A DNA stretch of 64,000 bases from Megascapheus bottae (GCA_024803745.1 JANJXV010000262.1:62001-126000); one strand, 5' to 3'; positions 50,309-62,902 are shown, numbered from the stretch's first letter. A program made the numbers and translations. Notes: generated from the sequence alone by a model not told the origin.

Positions 50309-52580
50309 AGGATGCCCACTCCCTCCACTCCTTTTTAACACAGTACTAGAATTCCTAGGCAGTGCAATAAGGCAAGAAGCAAGCATAAAGGGGATCCAAG
50401 TAGGGAAAGAGGAAATAAAACTATCCCTCTTTGCCGATGACATGATTCTGTATTTAAAGAATCCTATAGACTCTACTCCCAAGCTCCTTGAGCTGATTCA
50501 AAGATTTGGAAGGGTAACAGGCCATAAAATGAACCCTCACAAATCAACTACCTTACTTTACGCCAACACTGAGAGGAACGACGCAATAATCAGGAAAGAA
50601 ATTCCTTTCACAGTAGCCTCAAAGAAAATAAAGTACCTAGCAATTAGCTTAACTAAGAATGTAAAGGACCGTTTAGATGAAAACTTTAAAACCCTAAAAA
50701 AGGAAATTAAAGCAGAACTAAGGAAAGGGAAAAACCTCCCATGCTCCTGGATTGGAAAAATCAACATTGTCAAAATGACAATCTTGCCAGGGCTATCTAC
50801 AAATTCAATGTAATACCAATCAACATCCCAATGTCATTCTTTAAAGACATAGAAGAGGCAATTCAAAATTTCATATGGAATAATAAAAGACCCCGTATAC
50901 CAAAAATACTTCTTAGCAGAAAGAACAGCGCTGGAGGAATTTCAATTCCAAACTTAAGACTCTATTACAGAGCTATAATTCTCAAAACAGTTTGGTACTG
51001 GCACAAGAACAGGCCTGAAGTCCATTGCAGTAGAACTGCGGACCCAGATATTAAACCACAGACCTATGGCCACATAATCTTTGACCAGGAGCCAAAAAAA
51101 TAGAATGGAAGAAAGATAGCCTCTTCAACAAGTTGTGCTGGCAGAACTGGTTAAACACCTGCAGAAAAATAAGTTGGATCCTTCTTTGTCCCCTTGCACT
51201 AGAATTAACTCCAAATGGATCAAAGATGTCTAGGTAAAAGCTGACACACTGAAACGTTTACAGGAAGGAATAGGAAATACACTAGGCCTCCTTGGCACAG
51301 GTCGAAACTTTCTTAATAAGGACCAAGAATCACAACAAATCAGAGAAAGGCTGGATAAGTGGGACTGCATTAAACTGCAGAGCTTTTGTATGGCAACGGA
51401 TATAGCTAGTAAACTAATCAGGAAGCCTACAGAGTGGGAGAAGTTCTTCACCACCCAAACAACGGACAAAGGCCTCATATCTAAAATATATCAACAACAC
51501 AAAAAAATGAATCACTCCAAAACTCACCTCCAAAGTAACACCCATCCCATTAAAAATGGGCCAAAGACTTAAGAGAGTCTTCTCTGAAGAAGAAACAATA
51601 TTGCCTATTGACACATGAAGAAATGCTCAACATCTCTGGTCATAAAAGAAATGCAAATCAAAACAAGTCTAAGATTCCACCTAACTCCAGTTAGAATGGC
51701 CAGGATCAGGAAAATGAATGACAACAGATGCTGGAGGCGATGTGCCCAGGAGGGATCAGTACTACACTGTTGATGGGAGTGCAAACTCGTTCAACCACTA
51801 TGGAAAGCAGTGCGGCAGTGCCTCAAAACGCTAAACATACAACTCCCCTATGACCCACCAATTCGAGTACTTGCCATTTACCCAACAATCCAGAAACAAG
51901 GGCATACTAAACCCACTAGCACAACAATGTTATTTGCAGCACTATTCACCATAGCAAAGATATGGAACCAACCAAGATGTCCCTCAGTTGATGAGTGGAT
52001 CACCAAGTTGTGGTATTTGTACACAATGCAATTCTATGCTGCTGTCAGAAAGAATGACATCGCCCCATTTGTTAGGAAATGGAAAGACTTAGAACAAATC
52101 ATATTAAGTGAAGTAAGCCAGACTCAAAGGAACTTAGGCTCAGTGGTTTCCCTCATTCGTCATAATCAGTAGAAACCTTGGGCTCTACTAACAGAGATTA
52201 TCAATAGAGCAAAAGGCCATATATAAGGCCATATAATGTGAAGCTAATTGAAAGGACCTCCAGGATATTGACACAAAAGCCATATAATGAATGATTGTTG
52301 TCCTTAATGTACTATGTTGTCTCTCATCTCGTTTGCTGTCCCTTGGTTATCCCATATTGGGATAGTATCTCACTTTATCTTATATATTGAATTTATTTGT
52401 ATTTGGATATTTGAAATTTGATAGGGAAGGGGGGAAAACCAAGACGGGGGGGTGTGGGGTTGGAGGGAAATGGGTACCAAGACATGTGAAAGGGTATCAA
52501 TGTATGTGAATTAATACACCTTCTATCTGGCAAATATCATCTAACCCTTTTACTAATTACAATAAAAAACTGAAAAAAAG
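50309..52580 (+). mobile_element. L1a copy 2: 5'-truncated L1
   Basis: The element starts at AGGATGCCCACTCC within ORF2, matching 57,702 in the full-length element. It continues through the FADD active-site codons near 50,430, the thumb and C-terminal region, and a 3' UTR ending in an AATAAAAAACTG tail near 52,575. Many frameshifts and stops separate open pieces of 60-123 codons. It has accumulated more damage than the corresponding half of the element at 57,702-59,988. Confidence 0.92.
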
Positions 52581-53197
52581 AAAGTTGTAGTGTGTAGGGA
52601 GGATGATGGGTTCAAATACATTTCTTCTTAGAAATTTACCTCATCTGGTTGCCCTGGATTTTCCTGGCCTTCTTCTTAGAGAAAGTTCTGTTATACTGGA
52701 TTTGTGGCTTGGCAATGATCTAGCATGTACATCTTCGAGTAAGACATCCACAACTTCCATGCCTGAGACTCGAGTTTCCTGACCTTTGGCAACAGCACAG
52801 CAACATCTTTCTTCCTCCTGAGCCACAGGCCAAGTGAGCTGGCTTGAGCTGGTTGTTAGTTACAGTGGCTTGGTTACCAGGGTTCCATATTCTGTTCCAT
52901 TGTGAGGGAGGCAGGGTCACCTTTCAGGGCCCAATGACCAAAGATCCTTGCTCACAAAAGACCTCACCAAAGACATACTGGAGGCTGAATCTCTCCTCCA
53001 ATCTCACAATATACATGTGGACCTTATTTGTCCAATCCCAATGTCTTCCACTAGGCCCAACTACCAGTCTGGTCTCAGGCTCAAGGAGCCTTTCTTAGGT
53101 AAGATCCAAACTTAAGGGTCAATATTGCCCTCATCCTTTACAAAACATTTGCTTCACAGTGCCTTCTCTGCCTGCATTTTGCCCCTTGTCGAATTTT

Positions 53198-53400
53198 TTT
53201 TGCTTTTGCTAGTCTTGGGACTTGACCTCAGAGTGTGAACATTGTTCTTGGGCTTTCTTTAGGCTTTAGCTGTCCCACCGAGCCACAGCACCACTTGCAG
53301 CGTTTTCTATTTATGTGGTAATGAGGAATCAAACCTGAGGCTTACTGCTTGGTAGCCAAGGACTCTACCACTAGGTCAAACACACAGGGCATCTTGCACA
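53198..53400 (-). mobile_element. Type A SINE inside X, reversed
   Basis: Partner of 23,224 and of the forward-facing element at 37,548 in the inverted X. Confidence 0.8.
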
Positions 53401-53629
53401 TATTTTTGACGTCAATCTACTAGGATATTATTAGGCTTCTGTATCCTAATCAATTTGTTCCTGATGATTAGCTTTGCTGTCATGTGTAAAAAATGCAAGA
53501 GGGAAAAACACAGAAGAATTAGTGAAATTAAAAAAAAGCATTAGACACAGTTAAGTGTTCATTCTTTGTAGGAGAAAGGATATTTGGATATGATGATGAT
53601 GATGATGACTTTATAATTACTATGTCAGG

Positions 53630-53815
53630 GTTGAGAGTTTGGCATAGTGGTAGAGTGCTTGCCTAGCATCCATGAAGATCTGGGTTTGATTGCTCAGTAC
53701 CACATAGATAGAAAATCTAGATGTGGCACTGTGGCTCAAGTGGCAGAGGGCTAGACTTGAGAAAACCCGAGGACAGTGCTCAGGCCCTGAATTCAAGCCC
53801 CAAGACTGGCAGAAA
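53630..53815 (+). mobile_element. Type A SINE inside X
   Basis: Partner of 23,648. Confidence 0.85.
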
Positions 53816-53936
53816 GATAAAAGAAAATAAAAATGCTTTTTATGAGCTAATTCACTCACAGCATTTGCTTCTGAAATCTTCGCTTCTGCATCTTGTGAAA
53901 TACCACTTTCCCTCAACGTAGACAAGAAAAACAGAT

Positions 53937-54496
53937 CCATCCCATGGTCCACTGTGAGGCCACTGGTTGGGCTAAGAGCTAGTCGTGCAGCAACACATAA
54001 GTTTTATTCTAATACTTTCCAAACTTTGTACTCAAATATGCTACCTACTTACCAACTTATGTCAGTTATCCTTATGCTATAACTTTTGTTCATTACTACA
54101 ATATTCTTACACTCCTACGTTAATCCTCTTGCACCTCCCCTGACCTCTCTCATTCTTTTTTTCTATCTCTGGACCTCTGCTGGTCTTTCAACCCTTATAC
54201 TGCACGGATCTACACTTGATGGCTGTTGAGCAATATTGTATATGTAGGTGGTTAATTATTCTCTAGGCTCAGAGGGACTTAAAGACAATAGAGATTGGAT
54301 TGAGAGGCTTATTGTTTTGGGTATAAATCGCTTATCAGTGGTTGTATTAGGCTGGTCTGTAAGTGCACAAAAAGAAAGAGTGATAATACCAATCAAAACT
54401 TGTGAACATCTAGTGTCTGCCAGCTACAGAGGTCTAGGTTGGTTATATCTGAAAAACTATAATCGTATTTAGTAGTAATCTTGCTCCCATTTTCAA
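53937..54496 (+). promoter_or_regulatory. L1 5' UTR (putative promoter region)
   Basis: About 560 bp between the end of X homology and the ORF1 start. By analogy with other L1s this is where the internal RNA polymerase II promoter would lie. No YY1 site or monomer repeats are obvious to me. Confidence 0.55.
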
Positions 54497-55054
54497 ATGG
54501 GCAGAACAAGAAACTCAAGAAAAATGTCAAATCAAGAAACAACATCCCCCACCCAATGTAAACAGACAATGGAACAGTCACTGGCAAACCTAGAGGAGAG
54601 TCTTCCAATTGCTACACAAATGCAATTGATAAACATCATTAATGAAAAATGTGAAAATATAAAGAAAGAGATAATGGAGGAAGCCATACCTGAACAAGAG
54701 GAAAGCAAAAACAAGGTGATAAGTGAAAAAGAAGAAGCCATAAAGGAGGCCATAATAAAGGTTTTTCAAAGAAAGATGGATGAATTCAAAGAATCCACAA
54801 ATAAAAACGTGACCAAACTCCAGCAAATGTCCAAAGAAAATAAAGCTACTGAGCTAACCACTCAAAAGGAAATCAAGGAGATAAAGAAATCCATACATGA
54901 TCTAAAACAAGGGATGCAAGGCATCAAAAGTGAGCAATTAGAAGCAAGGGAGATGAAAAATAAAGTAGATAGCTTTGATAGCAGGTTAGACATTGCAGAG
55001 GAGAGAATTTCCGTGGCTGAAGATAATTTAGGTATTATAAAGAACAGAAAATGA
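54497..55054 (+). pseudogene. L1 ORF1, N-terminal coiled-coil part
   Basis: 185 codons from ATG 54,497; a second ATG at 54,524 (MSNQETTSP) is the likelier native start. Residues about 40-175 are Lys/Glu-rich heptad-like sequence, the coiled coil that trimerises L1 ORF1p. The frame ends with a TGA at 55,052 overlapping the ATG of the next piece (AAAATGAG), where one frameshift separates it from the RNA-binding half. The same frameshift is present in the other two copies. ORF1p normally coats L1 RNA in cytoplasmic particles. Confidence 0.88.
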
Positions 55055-55497
55055 GTCAATCCAAATCTAGGAAATATGAGAGAGCGCTTCAGGAGGTCCA
55101 AGATACAATTAGGAAGCCTAATTTAAGGCTAGTTGGTATTGAGGAGGGCGTGGAGAAAGAGGTCAATGGTATTGGAAATATACTTCAGGGAATCATCTCA
55201 GAGAATTTCCCAAATATCCAGAAGGGCAGGCCCATCCAGATACGAGAAGCTTTTAGAACCCCAAACAGACCTGACCAGAAAAGAACATCCCACCGCCACA
55301 TTGTGATCCGAACTGGATCAATAGAAACGAAAGGAAAGATCCTAAAGGCAGCCAGGGAAAAGGGATCAGTAACCTACAAAGGCAAACCAATCAGAATAAC
55401 CCCAGATTTCTCAGCAGAGACCATGCAAGCACGAAGTGACTGGAAGCATAGATGTCATGCACTTATATCAAATAACTACCAACCAAGAATACTGTAG
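55051..55497 (+). pseudogene. L1 ORF1, RRM and C-terminal domain part
   Basis: 148 codons. Residues about 24-85 (LRLVGIEEGVEKEVN onward) correspond to the RRM. Residues about 95-148 contain the C-terminal nucleic-acid-binding domain, with REAFRTPNR, KGKILKAAREKG, GKPIRITPDFSAET and QARSDW, strongly conserved across mammalian L1s. It ends at NYQPRIL, the normal ORF1p terminus. It is open in all three copies, so only the upstream frameshift disconnects it. Confidence 0.9.
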
Positions 55498-55728
55498 CCA
55501 GCTAAGCTCTCATTCATAACTTAGGGAACAATAAAAACATTCCATTCCAGGGAAAAGCTGCAACAATATGTCGAAACAAAACCAACACTACAGAGAATTC
55601 TCAAAGATGCTCTATACATAGAAAACCAAAATAATTGCAATATAGGGAAAGAAATGGCACCTAAACAGCATACCATCTAAGGACCACAAGAACTGTCAAG
55701 ACACAGGCCCTACTAAAAGCTTTTAAAA

Positions 55729-56521
55729 ATGGTAGGAACTAATAAATATCTCTCAATCCTAACTCTCAATATCAATGGACTTAACTCTCCAATTAAACGG
55801 CATAGGTTGTCTAGTTGGATCAAAAAGCAAGAGCCATCGTTCTGCTGACTTCGAGAGACACATCTTACCCAAAAACAATCATCTTTTGAAAGTGAGAGGT
55901 TGGAATAAACTCTATCAAGCTAACTGCCCCCATAAACAGGCTAGAGTTGCCATCCTCATATCAGATACAATAGACTTCAAACTAAAATTAGTAAGAAAAG
56001 ACAAAGAAGGTTACTACATACTACTAAAGGGATCTTTCCTCCCGGAAGACATAACAATCCTAAATATTTACACACCCAATCCCGGAGCTCCAAACTTCAT
56101 CAAGCAAACTTTACTTACACTGAAACCATACATAGATCGAAACACAGTGATTGTTGGTGAGTTTAACACACCACTCTCACCTATGGACAGATCAACAAGG
56201 CAAAAACTCATCAGAGAAACCTTAGAACTGAACAACTATATAGACCAACTAGATCTAACAGACATCTGCAGAATATTCCATCCAGTAACACCACAATATA
56301 CGTTTTTCTCAGCAGCACATGGAACATTTTCCAAAATAGACCACATCTTAGGCCATAAAGCAAACCTGGACAGATTCAGAAACACTGAAATTATTCCATG
56401 CACACTCTCAGACCATAAAGGCATCAAATTGGAGCTGAACACACATCTCCACCAAAGAAAACCCTGTAACTCATGGAGACTGAACCACACATTGTTGAAT
56501 CAAAAACAATGGGTAATCTAA
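55729..56521 (+). pseudogene. L1 ORF2, endonuclease region (frameshift, stops)
   Basis: The native start is ATG 55,729 (MVGTNKYLSILTLNINGLNS, with the catalytic Asn). A TGA follows within the CCLQETH motif at about 55,846, then a frameshift near 55,880. The rest is read from another frame (ATG 55,775). It has GWNKLYQANCPHKQ, VGEFNTPLSPMDRS, KIDHILGHK and CTLSDHKGIKLEL. The family has Asp in VGDFN; here it is Glu, a change at a catalytic metal ligand. The Asp and His of KIDHIL and SDH are intact. The frame stops at 56,519. Intact ORF2p endonuclease nicks target DNA to prime reverse transcription. Confidence 0.88.
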
Positions 56522-57511
56522 GAGATCAGAACAGATATCCAACTGTTTATGAAATTTAACAATAAGGAGCACACAAATATCAACTCCTTAGGGACACAAC
56601 AAAGGCAGTACTCAGAGGAAAATTTATAGCGCGGAGTGCCTACAACAGCAAGTTGGAAAAATGGCAAACCAACTAGTTAATGTCTGACCTTAACCTCCTG
56701 GAAAAAGAGCAACAAACCAACCCTAAACCCATTAGGAGAAAGCAAATTATTAAAATCAAAGCAGAATTAAATGATTTGGAATAAAAAAAACTATAGAAAG
56801 AATCAACAAAACAAGGAGTTGGTTCTTGAAAGAATTAACAAAATTGACAAGCCCTTAGCAAATCTTACCAAAAAAAGAAGAGAGCATATCGAAATAAACA
56901 AAATCGCAGATGAAAATGGTAATATCACGACAGAAATTACCAAGATCCAGAATATCATGAGGGAATACTTCTCAAACCTTTACGCCAACAAATTTGAGAA
57001 TCTAGAAGAAATGGATGAATTCCTAGACAATATTAACATACACACACTGAACCAAGAAGAGCTAACCCAACTCAACAGGCCTATTTCAAGCTCTGAAATA
57101 GAAATGGAAATTAGACAACTTCCACTTAAAAAGAGCCCAGGGCCAGATGGATTCACAGCTGAATTCTATAAGGTCTTCAAAGCAGAGCTCACACCAATAC
57201 TCCTCAAGCTCTTCAACGAAATTGAAAATGAAGGTTCTTTACTAAACTGATTCTGTGAAGCCAGCATATCCCTCATCCCCAAACCAGACAGAGATTCATC
57301 AAAGAAAGAGATCTATAGACCCATTTCTTTGATGAACATCGATGCAAAACTTCTCAACAAAATACTGGCCAACCGTCTACAACAACTCATCAAAAAAAAT
57401 ATACACTATGATCAAACTGGATTCATCACAGGGAGGCAAAGCTGGTTCAACATACACAAATCAATTAATATAATTCAACACATCAACAGGAGCAGGGATA
57501 AAATCACATGA
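56522..57511 (+). pseudogene. L1 ORF2, region between endonuclease and RT core
   Basis: Open pieces at 56,771-57,250 and 57,329-57,511 carry [15 protein letters not shown] and the [15 protein letters not shown] motif of L1 reverse transcriptase. They are separated by a TGA at 57,248 (in LLN-stop-FCEAS, where the family has Ser) and a one-base frameshift near 57,503. Confidence 0.88.
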
Positions 57512-59232
57512 TTGTCTCAATAGATGCGGAAAAGGCATTTGACAAGATCCAAAACCCCTTTATGTTAAAAGATGTGGAGAAACTAGGAATCCATGGAACA
57601 TTTCTCAATGTAATAAAGGCTGTGTATGAGAAACCCACTGCTAGTATTATACTTAATGGTGAAAATCTAAAGCCATTCCCTCTAAAATCAGGAACGAGAC
57701 AAGGATGCCCACTCTCTCCACTCCTTTTTAACATAGTACTAGAATTCCTAGGCAGTGCAATATGGCAAGAAGCAAGCATAAAGGGGATCCAAGTAGGGAA
57801 AGAGGAAATAAAACTATCCCTCTTTGCAGATGACATGATTCTGTATTTAAAGAATCCTATAGACTCTACTCCCAAGCTCCTTGAGCTGATTCAAAGCTTT
57901 GGAAGGGTAGCAGGCCATAAAATCAACCCTCACAAATCAACTGCCTTACTTTACGCCAACACTGAGAGGAACGAGGCAATAATCAGGAAAGAAAATCCTT
58001 TCACAATAGCCTCAAAGAAAATAAAGTACCTAGCAATTAGCTTAACTAAGAATGTAAAGGACCGTTTAGATGAAAACTTTAAAACCCTAAAAAAGGAAAT
58101 TAAAGCAGAACTAAGGAAATGGAAAAACCTCCCGTGCTCCTGGATTGGAAGAATCAACATTGTGAAAATGACAATCTTGCCAAGGGCTATCTACAAATTC
58201 AATGTAATACCCATCAACATCCCAATGTCATTCTTTAAAGACATAGAAGAGGCAATTCAAAATTTCATATGGAATAATAAAAGACCCCGTATAGCAAAAA
58301 CACTTCTTAGCAGAAAGAACAGCGCTGGAGGAATTTCAATTCCAAACTTAAGGCTCTATTACAGAGCTATAATTCTCAAAACAGCTTGGTACTGGCACAA
58401 GAACAGGCCTGAAGTCCAATGGAGTAGAACTGCGGACCCAGATATTAAACCACAGACCTATGGCCACCTAATCTTTGACCAGGGAGCCAAAAAAATAGAA
58501 TGGAAGAAAGATAGCCTCTTCAACAAGTTGTGCTGGCAGAACTGGTTAAACACCTGCAGAAAACTAAAGTTGGATCCTTCTTTGTCCCCTTGCACTAGAA
58601 TTAACTGCAAATGGATCAAAGACGTGGAGGTAAAAGCTGACACACTGAAAAGATTACAGGAAGGAATAGGAGATACTCTAGGCCTCCTTGGTACAGGTCG
58701 AAACTTTCTTAATAAGGACCAAGAATCACAACAAATCAGAGAAAGGCTGGATAAGTGGGACTGCATTAAACTGCAGAGCTTTTGTATGGCAACGGATATA
58801 GCTAGTAAACTAATCAGGAAGCCTACAGAGTGGGAGAAGATCTTCACCACCCAAACAACGGAACAAGGCCTCATATCTAAAATATATCAACAACTCAAAC
58901 AATTGAATCACTCCAAAACTAACCTCCAAAGTAACACCCATCCCATTACAAAATGGGCCAAAGAATTAAAGAGAGTCTTCTCTGAAGAAGAAACAAAAAT
59001 GGCCTATAGACACATGAAGAAATGCTCAACATCTCTGGTCATAAAAGAAATGCAAATCAAAACAAGTCTAAGATTCCACCTAACTCCAGTTAGAATGGCC
59101 AGGATCAGGAAAACGAATGACAACAGATGCTGGAGGGGATGTGGTCAGGAGAGATCACTACTACACTGTTGGTGGGAGTGCAAACTCGTTCAACCACTAT
59201 GGAAAGCAGTGCGGCAGTGCCTCAAATGCTAA
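57508..59232 (+). pseudogene. L1 ORF2, reverse transcriptase core to C-terminus (574 codons)
   Basis: The longest open frame in the window. It begins [14 protein letters not shown] (RT motif A), then [15 protein letters not shown] (motif B) and [11 protein letters not shown] with the catalytic FADD at 57,823-57,834. The thumb and C-terminal segment follow, and the Cys-rich [18 protein letters not shown] near residue 550. It ends early by a one-base loss at 59,226 (CLKC-stop). The catalytic aspartates are intact, but without the upstream and downstream parts it is not a functional ORF2p. Confidence 0.9.
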
Positions 59233-59570
59233 ACATACAACTCCCCTATGACCCAGAAATTCCAGTACTTGGCATTTACCCAACAATCCAGAAACAAGGG
59301 CATACTAAACCCACTAGCACAACAATGTTCATTGCAGCACTATTCACCATAGCAAAGATATGGAACCAACCCAGATGTCCCTCAGTTGATGAGTGGATCA
59401 ACAAGTTGTGGTATTTGTACACAATGCAATTCTATGCTGCTGTCAGAAAGAATGACATCGCCCCATTTGTTAGGAAATGGAAAGACTTAGAACAAATCAT
59501 ATTAAGTGAAGTAAGCCAGACTCAAAGGAACTTAGGCTCAGTGGTTTCTCTCATTCGTCATAATCAGTAG
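59233..59570 (+). pseudogene. L1 ORF2, final C-terminal segment
   Basis: Continues in the next frame ([18 protein letters not shown], then [16 protein letters not shown]) to the normal ORF2 stop at about 59,568. No damage apart from the frameshift at its start. Confidence 0.85.
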
Positions 59571-59988
59571 AAACCTTGGGCTCTACTAGCAGAGATTGTC
59601 AATAGAGCAAAAGGCCATATATAAGGCCATATAATGTGAAGCTAATTGAAAGGACCTCCAGGATATTGACACAAAAGCCATATAATGAATGATTGTTGTC
59701 CTTAATGTACTATGTTGTCTCTCATCTCGCTTGCTGTCCCTTGGTTATCCCATATTGGTATAGTATCTCACTTTGTTATCTGATATATTGAATTTATTTG
59801 TATTTGGATATTTGAAATTTGATAGGGAAGGGGGGAAAACCAAGACGGGTGGGGGGTGTGGCGTTGGAGGGAAATGGGTACCAAGACATGTGAGAGGGTA
59901 TCAATGTATGTGAATTAATGCACCTTCTATCTGGCAAATATCATCTAACCCTTTTACTAATTACAATAAAAAAATGAAAAAAAAGAAA
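59571..59988 (+). terminator. L1 3' UTR and A-rich tail
   Basis: Contains the G-rich tract GGGAAGGGGGGAAAACC and a second run of Gs near 59,850, then ACTAATTACAATAAAAAAATG. The AATAAA is the presumed polyadenylation signal. Confidence 0.75.
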
Positions 59989-60599
59989 GTTGTAGTGTGT
60001 AGGGAGGATGATGGGTTCAAATACATTTCTTCTTAGAAATTTACCTCATCTGGTTGCCCTGGATTTTCCTGGCTTTCTTCTTAGAGAAAGTTCTGTTATA
60101 CTGGATTTGTGGCTTGGCAATGATCTAGCATGTACATCTTCGAGTAAGACATCCACAACTTCCATGCCTGAGACTCGAGTTTCCTGACCTTTGGCAACAG
60201 CACAGCAACATCTTTCTTCCTCCTGAGCCACAGGCCAAGTGAGCTGGCTTGAGCTGGTTGTTAGTTACAGTGGCTTGGTTACCAGGGTTCCATATTCTGT
60301 TCCATTGTGAGGGAGGCAGGGGCACCTTTCAGGGCCCAATGACCAAAGATCCTTGCTCACAAAAGACCTCACCAAAGACATACTGGAGGTTGAATCTCTC
60401 CTCCAATCTCACAATATACATGTGGACCTTATTTGTCCAATCCCAATGTCTTCCACTAGGCCCAACTACCAGTCTGGTCTCAGGCTCAAGGAGCCTTTAT
60501 TAGGTAAGATCCAAACTTAAGGGTCAATATTGCCCTCATCCTTTACAAAACATTTGCTTCACAGTGCCTTCTCTGCCTGCATTTTGCCCCTTGTCGAAT

Positions 60600-60805
60600 T
60601 TTTTTTGCTTTTGCTAGTCTTGGGACTTGACCTCAGAGTGTGAACATTGTTCTTGGGCTTTCTTTAGGCTTTAGCTGTCCCACCGAGCCACAGCACCACT
60701 TGCAGCGTTTTCTATTTATGTGGTAATGAGGAATCAAACCTGACGCTTACTGCTTGGTAGCCAAGGACTCTACCACTAGGTCAAACACACAGGGCATCTT
60801 GCACA
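60600..60805 (-). mobile_element. Type A SINE inside X, reversed
   Basis: Partner of 53,198. Confidence 0.8.
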
Positions 60806-61034
60806 TATTTTTGACGTCAATCTACTAGGATATTATTAGGCTTCTGTATCCTAATCAATTTTTTCCTGATGATTAGCTTTGCTGTCATGTGTAAAAAATG
60901 CAAGAGGGAAAAACACAGAAGAATTAGTGAAATTAAAAAAAAGCATTAGACACAGTTAAGTGTTCATTCTTTGTAGGAGAAAGGATATTTGGATATGATG
61001 ATGATGATGATGACTTTATAATTACTATGTCAGG

Positions 61035-61220
61035 GTTGAGAGTTTGGCATAGTGGTAGAGTGCTTGCCTAGCATCCATGAAGGTCTGGGTTTGATTGCTC
61101 AGTACCACATAGATAGAAAATCTAGATGTGGCACTGTGGCACAAGTGGCAGAGGGCTAGACTTGAGAAAACCCGAGGACAGTGCTCAGGCCCTGAATTCA
61201 AGCCCCAAGACTGGCAGAAA
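61035..61220 (+). mobile_element. Type A SINE inside X
   Basis: Partner of 53,630. Confidence 0.85.
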
Positions 61221-61901
61221 GATAAAAGAAAATAAAAATGCTTTTCACGAGCTAATTCACTCACAGCATTTGCTTCTGAAATCTTCGCTTCTGCATCTTG
61301 TGAAATACCCCTTTCCCTCAACGTAGACAAGAAAAACAGATCCATCCCATGGTCCACTGTGAGGCCACTGGTTGGGCTAAGAGCTAGTCGTGCAGCAACA
61401 CATAAGTTTTATTCTAATACTTTCCAAACTTTGTACTCAAATATGCTACCTACTTACCAACTTATGTCAGTTATCCTTATGCTATAACTTTTGTTCATTA
61501 CTACAATATTCTTACACTCCTACGTTAATCCTCTTGCACCTCCCCTGACCTCTCTCATTCTTTTTTTCTATCTCTGGACCTCTGCTGGTCTTTCAACCCT
61601 TATACTGCACGGATCTACACTTGATGGCTGTTGAGCAATATTGTATATGTAGGTGGTTAATTATTCTCTAGGCTCAGAGGGACTTAAAGACAATAGAGAT
61701 TGGATTGAGAGGCTTATTGTTTTGGGTATAAATCGCTTATCAGTGGTTGTATTAGGCTGGTCTGTAAGTGCACAAAAAGAAAGAGTGATAATACCAATCA
61801 AAACTTGTGAACATCTAGTGTCTGCCAGCTACAGAGGTCTAGGTTGGTTATATCTGAAAAACTATAATCGTATTTAGTAGTAATCTTGCTCCCATTTTCA
61901 A

Positions 61902-62902
61902 ATGGGCAGAACAAGAAACTCAAGAAAAATGTCAAATCAAGAAACAACATCCCCCACCCAATGTAAACAGACAATGGAACAGTCACTGGCAAACCTAGAG
62001 GAGAGTCTTCCAATTGCTACACAAATGCAATTGATAAACATCATTAATGAAAAATGTGAAAATATAAAGAAAGAGATAATGGAGGAAGCCATACCTGAAC
62101 AAGAGGAAAGCAAAAACAAGGTGATAAGTGAAAAAGAAGAAGCCATAAAGGAGGCCATAATAAAGGTTTTTCAAAGAAAGATGGATGAATTCAAAGAATC
62201 CACAAATAAAAACGTGACCAAACACCAGCAAATGTCCAAAGAAAATAAAGCTACTGAGCTAACCACTCAAAAGGAAATCAAGGAGATAAAGAAATCCATA
62301 CATGATCTAAAACAAGGGATGCAAGGCATCAAAAGTGAGCAATTAGAAGCAAGGGAGATGAAAAATAAAGTAGATAGCTTTGATAGCAGGTTAGACATTG
62401 CAGAGGAGAGAATTTCCGTGGCTTAAGATAATTTAGGTATTATAAAGAACAGAAAATGAGTCAATCCAAATCTAGGAAATATGAGAGAGCGCTTCAGGAA
62501 GTCCAAGATACACTTAGGAAGCCTAATTTAAGGCTAGTTGGTACTGAGGAGGGCGTGGAGAAAGAGGTCAATGGTATTGGAAATATACTTCAGGGAATCA
62601 TCTCAGAGAATTTCCCAAATATCCAGAAGGGCAGGCCCATCCAGATACGAGAAGCTTTTAGAACCCCAAACAGACCTGACCAGAAAAGAACATCCCACCG
62701 CCACATTGTGATCCGAACTGGATCAATAGAAACGAAAGGAAAGATCCTAAAGGCAGCCAGGGAAAAGGGATCAGTAATCTACAAAGGCAAACCAATCAGA
62801 ATAACCCCAGATTTCTCAGCAGAGACCATGCAAGCACGAAGTGACTGGAAGCATATATGTCATGCCCTTATATCAAATAACTACCAACCAAGAATACTGT
62901 AG
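61902..62902 (+). pseudogene. L1c ORF1 (stop and frameshift)
   Basis: 174-codon N-terminal coiled-coil part, a new TAA at 62,424-62,426, then the same frameshift as its relatives and the intact 148-codon RRM/C-terminal part from ATG 62,456. Confidence 0.88.

Larger units (their letters stand above)
52581..53936. repeat. Spacer X, copy 2
   Basis: Nearly identical to 59,989-61,341. Both lack the 16 bp present in copy 1 at 23,032-23,047 (deletion point at 53,021/53,022). Confidence 0.92.
43399..56077 (+). repeat. Segmental duplication, copy 2 (partner 14,251-26,089)
   Basis: This is the longer copy. It keeps a full SINE head at the left, uninterrupted L1b at the right and the three segments that copy 1 lacks. 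It is therefore the better candidate for the ancestral locus. Confidence 0.95.
53937..59988 (+). mobile_element. L1b: essentially full-length, inactive L1 (about 6.05 kb)
   Basis: Order: 5' UTR about 53,937-54,496, ORF1 (two frames) 54,497-55,497, inter-ORF region, ORF2 about 55,729-59,570 in several frames, 3' UTR 59,571-59,960, then an AATAAAAAAATG tail to about 59,988. The 5' boundary is placed where homology with the L1-free inverted X ends. If the tandem duplication arose by L1-L1 exchange, the 3' half derives from L1a rather than from the original L1b, so this may be a hybrid. No target-site duplication can be tested because the original 3' flank is gone. Confidence 0.92.
59989..61341. 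repeat. Spacer X, copy 3
   Basis: Follows the tail of the full-length L1 exactly as copy 2 follows L1a, which is the main evidence for exchange between the two L1s. It contains the reversed SINE at about 60,600-60,805 and the forward SINE at about 61,035-61,220. Confidence 0.92.

Noticed and set aside
50285..58874. Minus-strand open frames up to 138 codons within L1
   Set aside because: They are antisense shadows of ORF2 with no known product and are repeated in every L1 copy.
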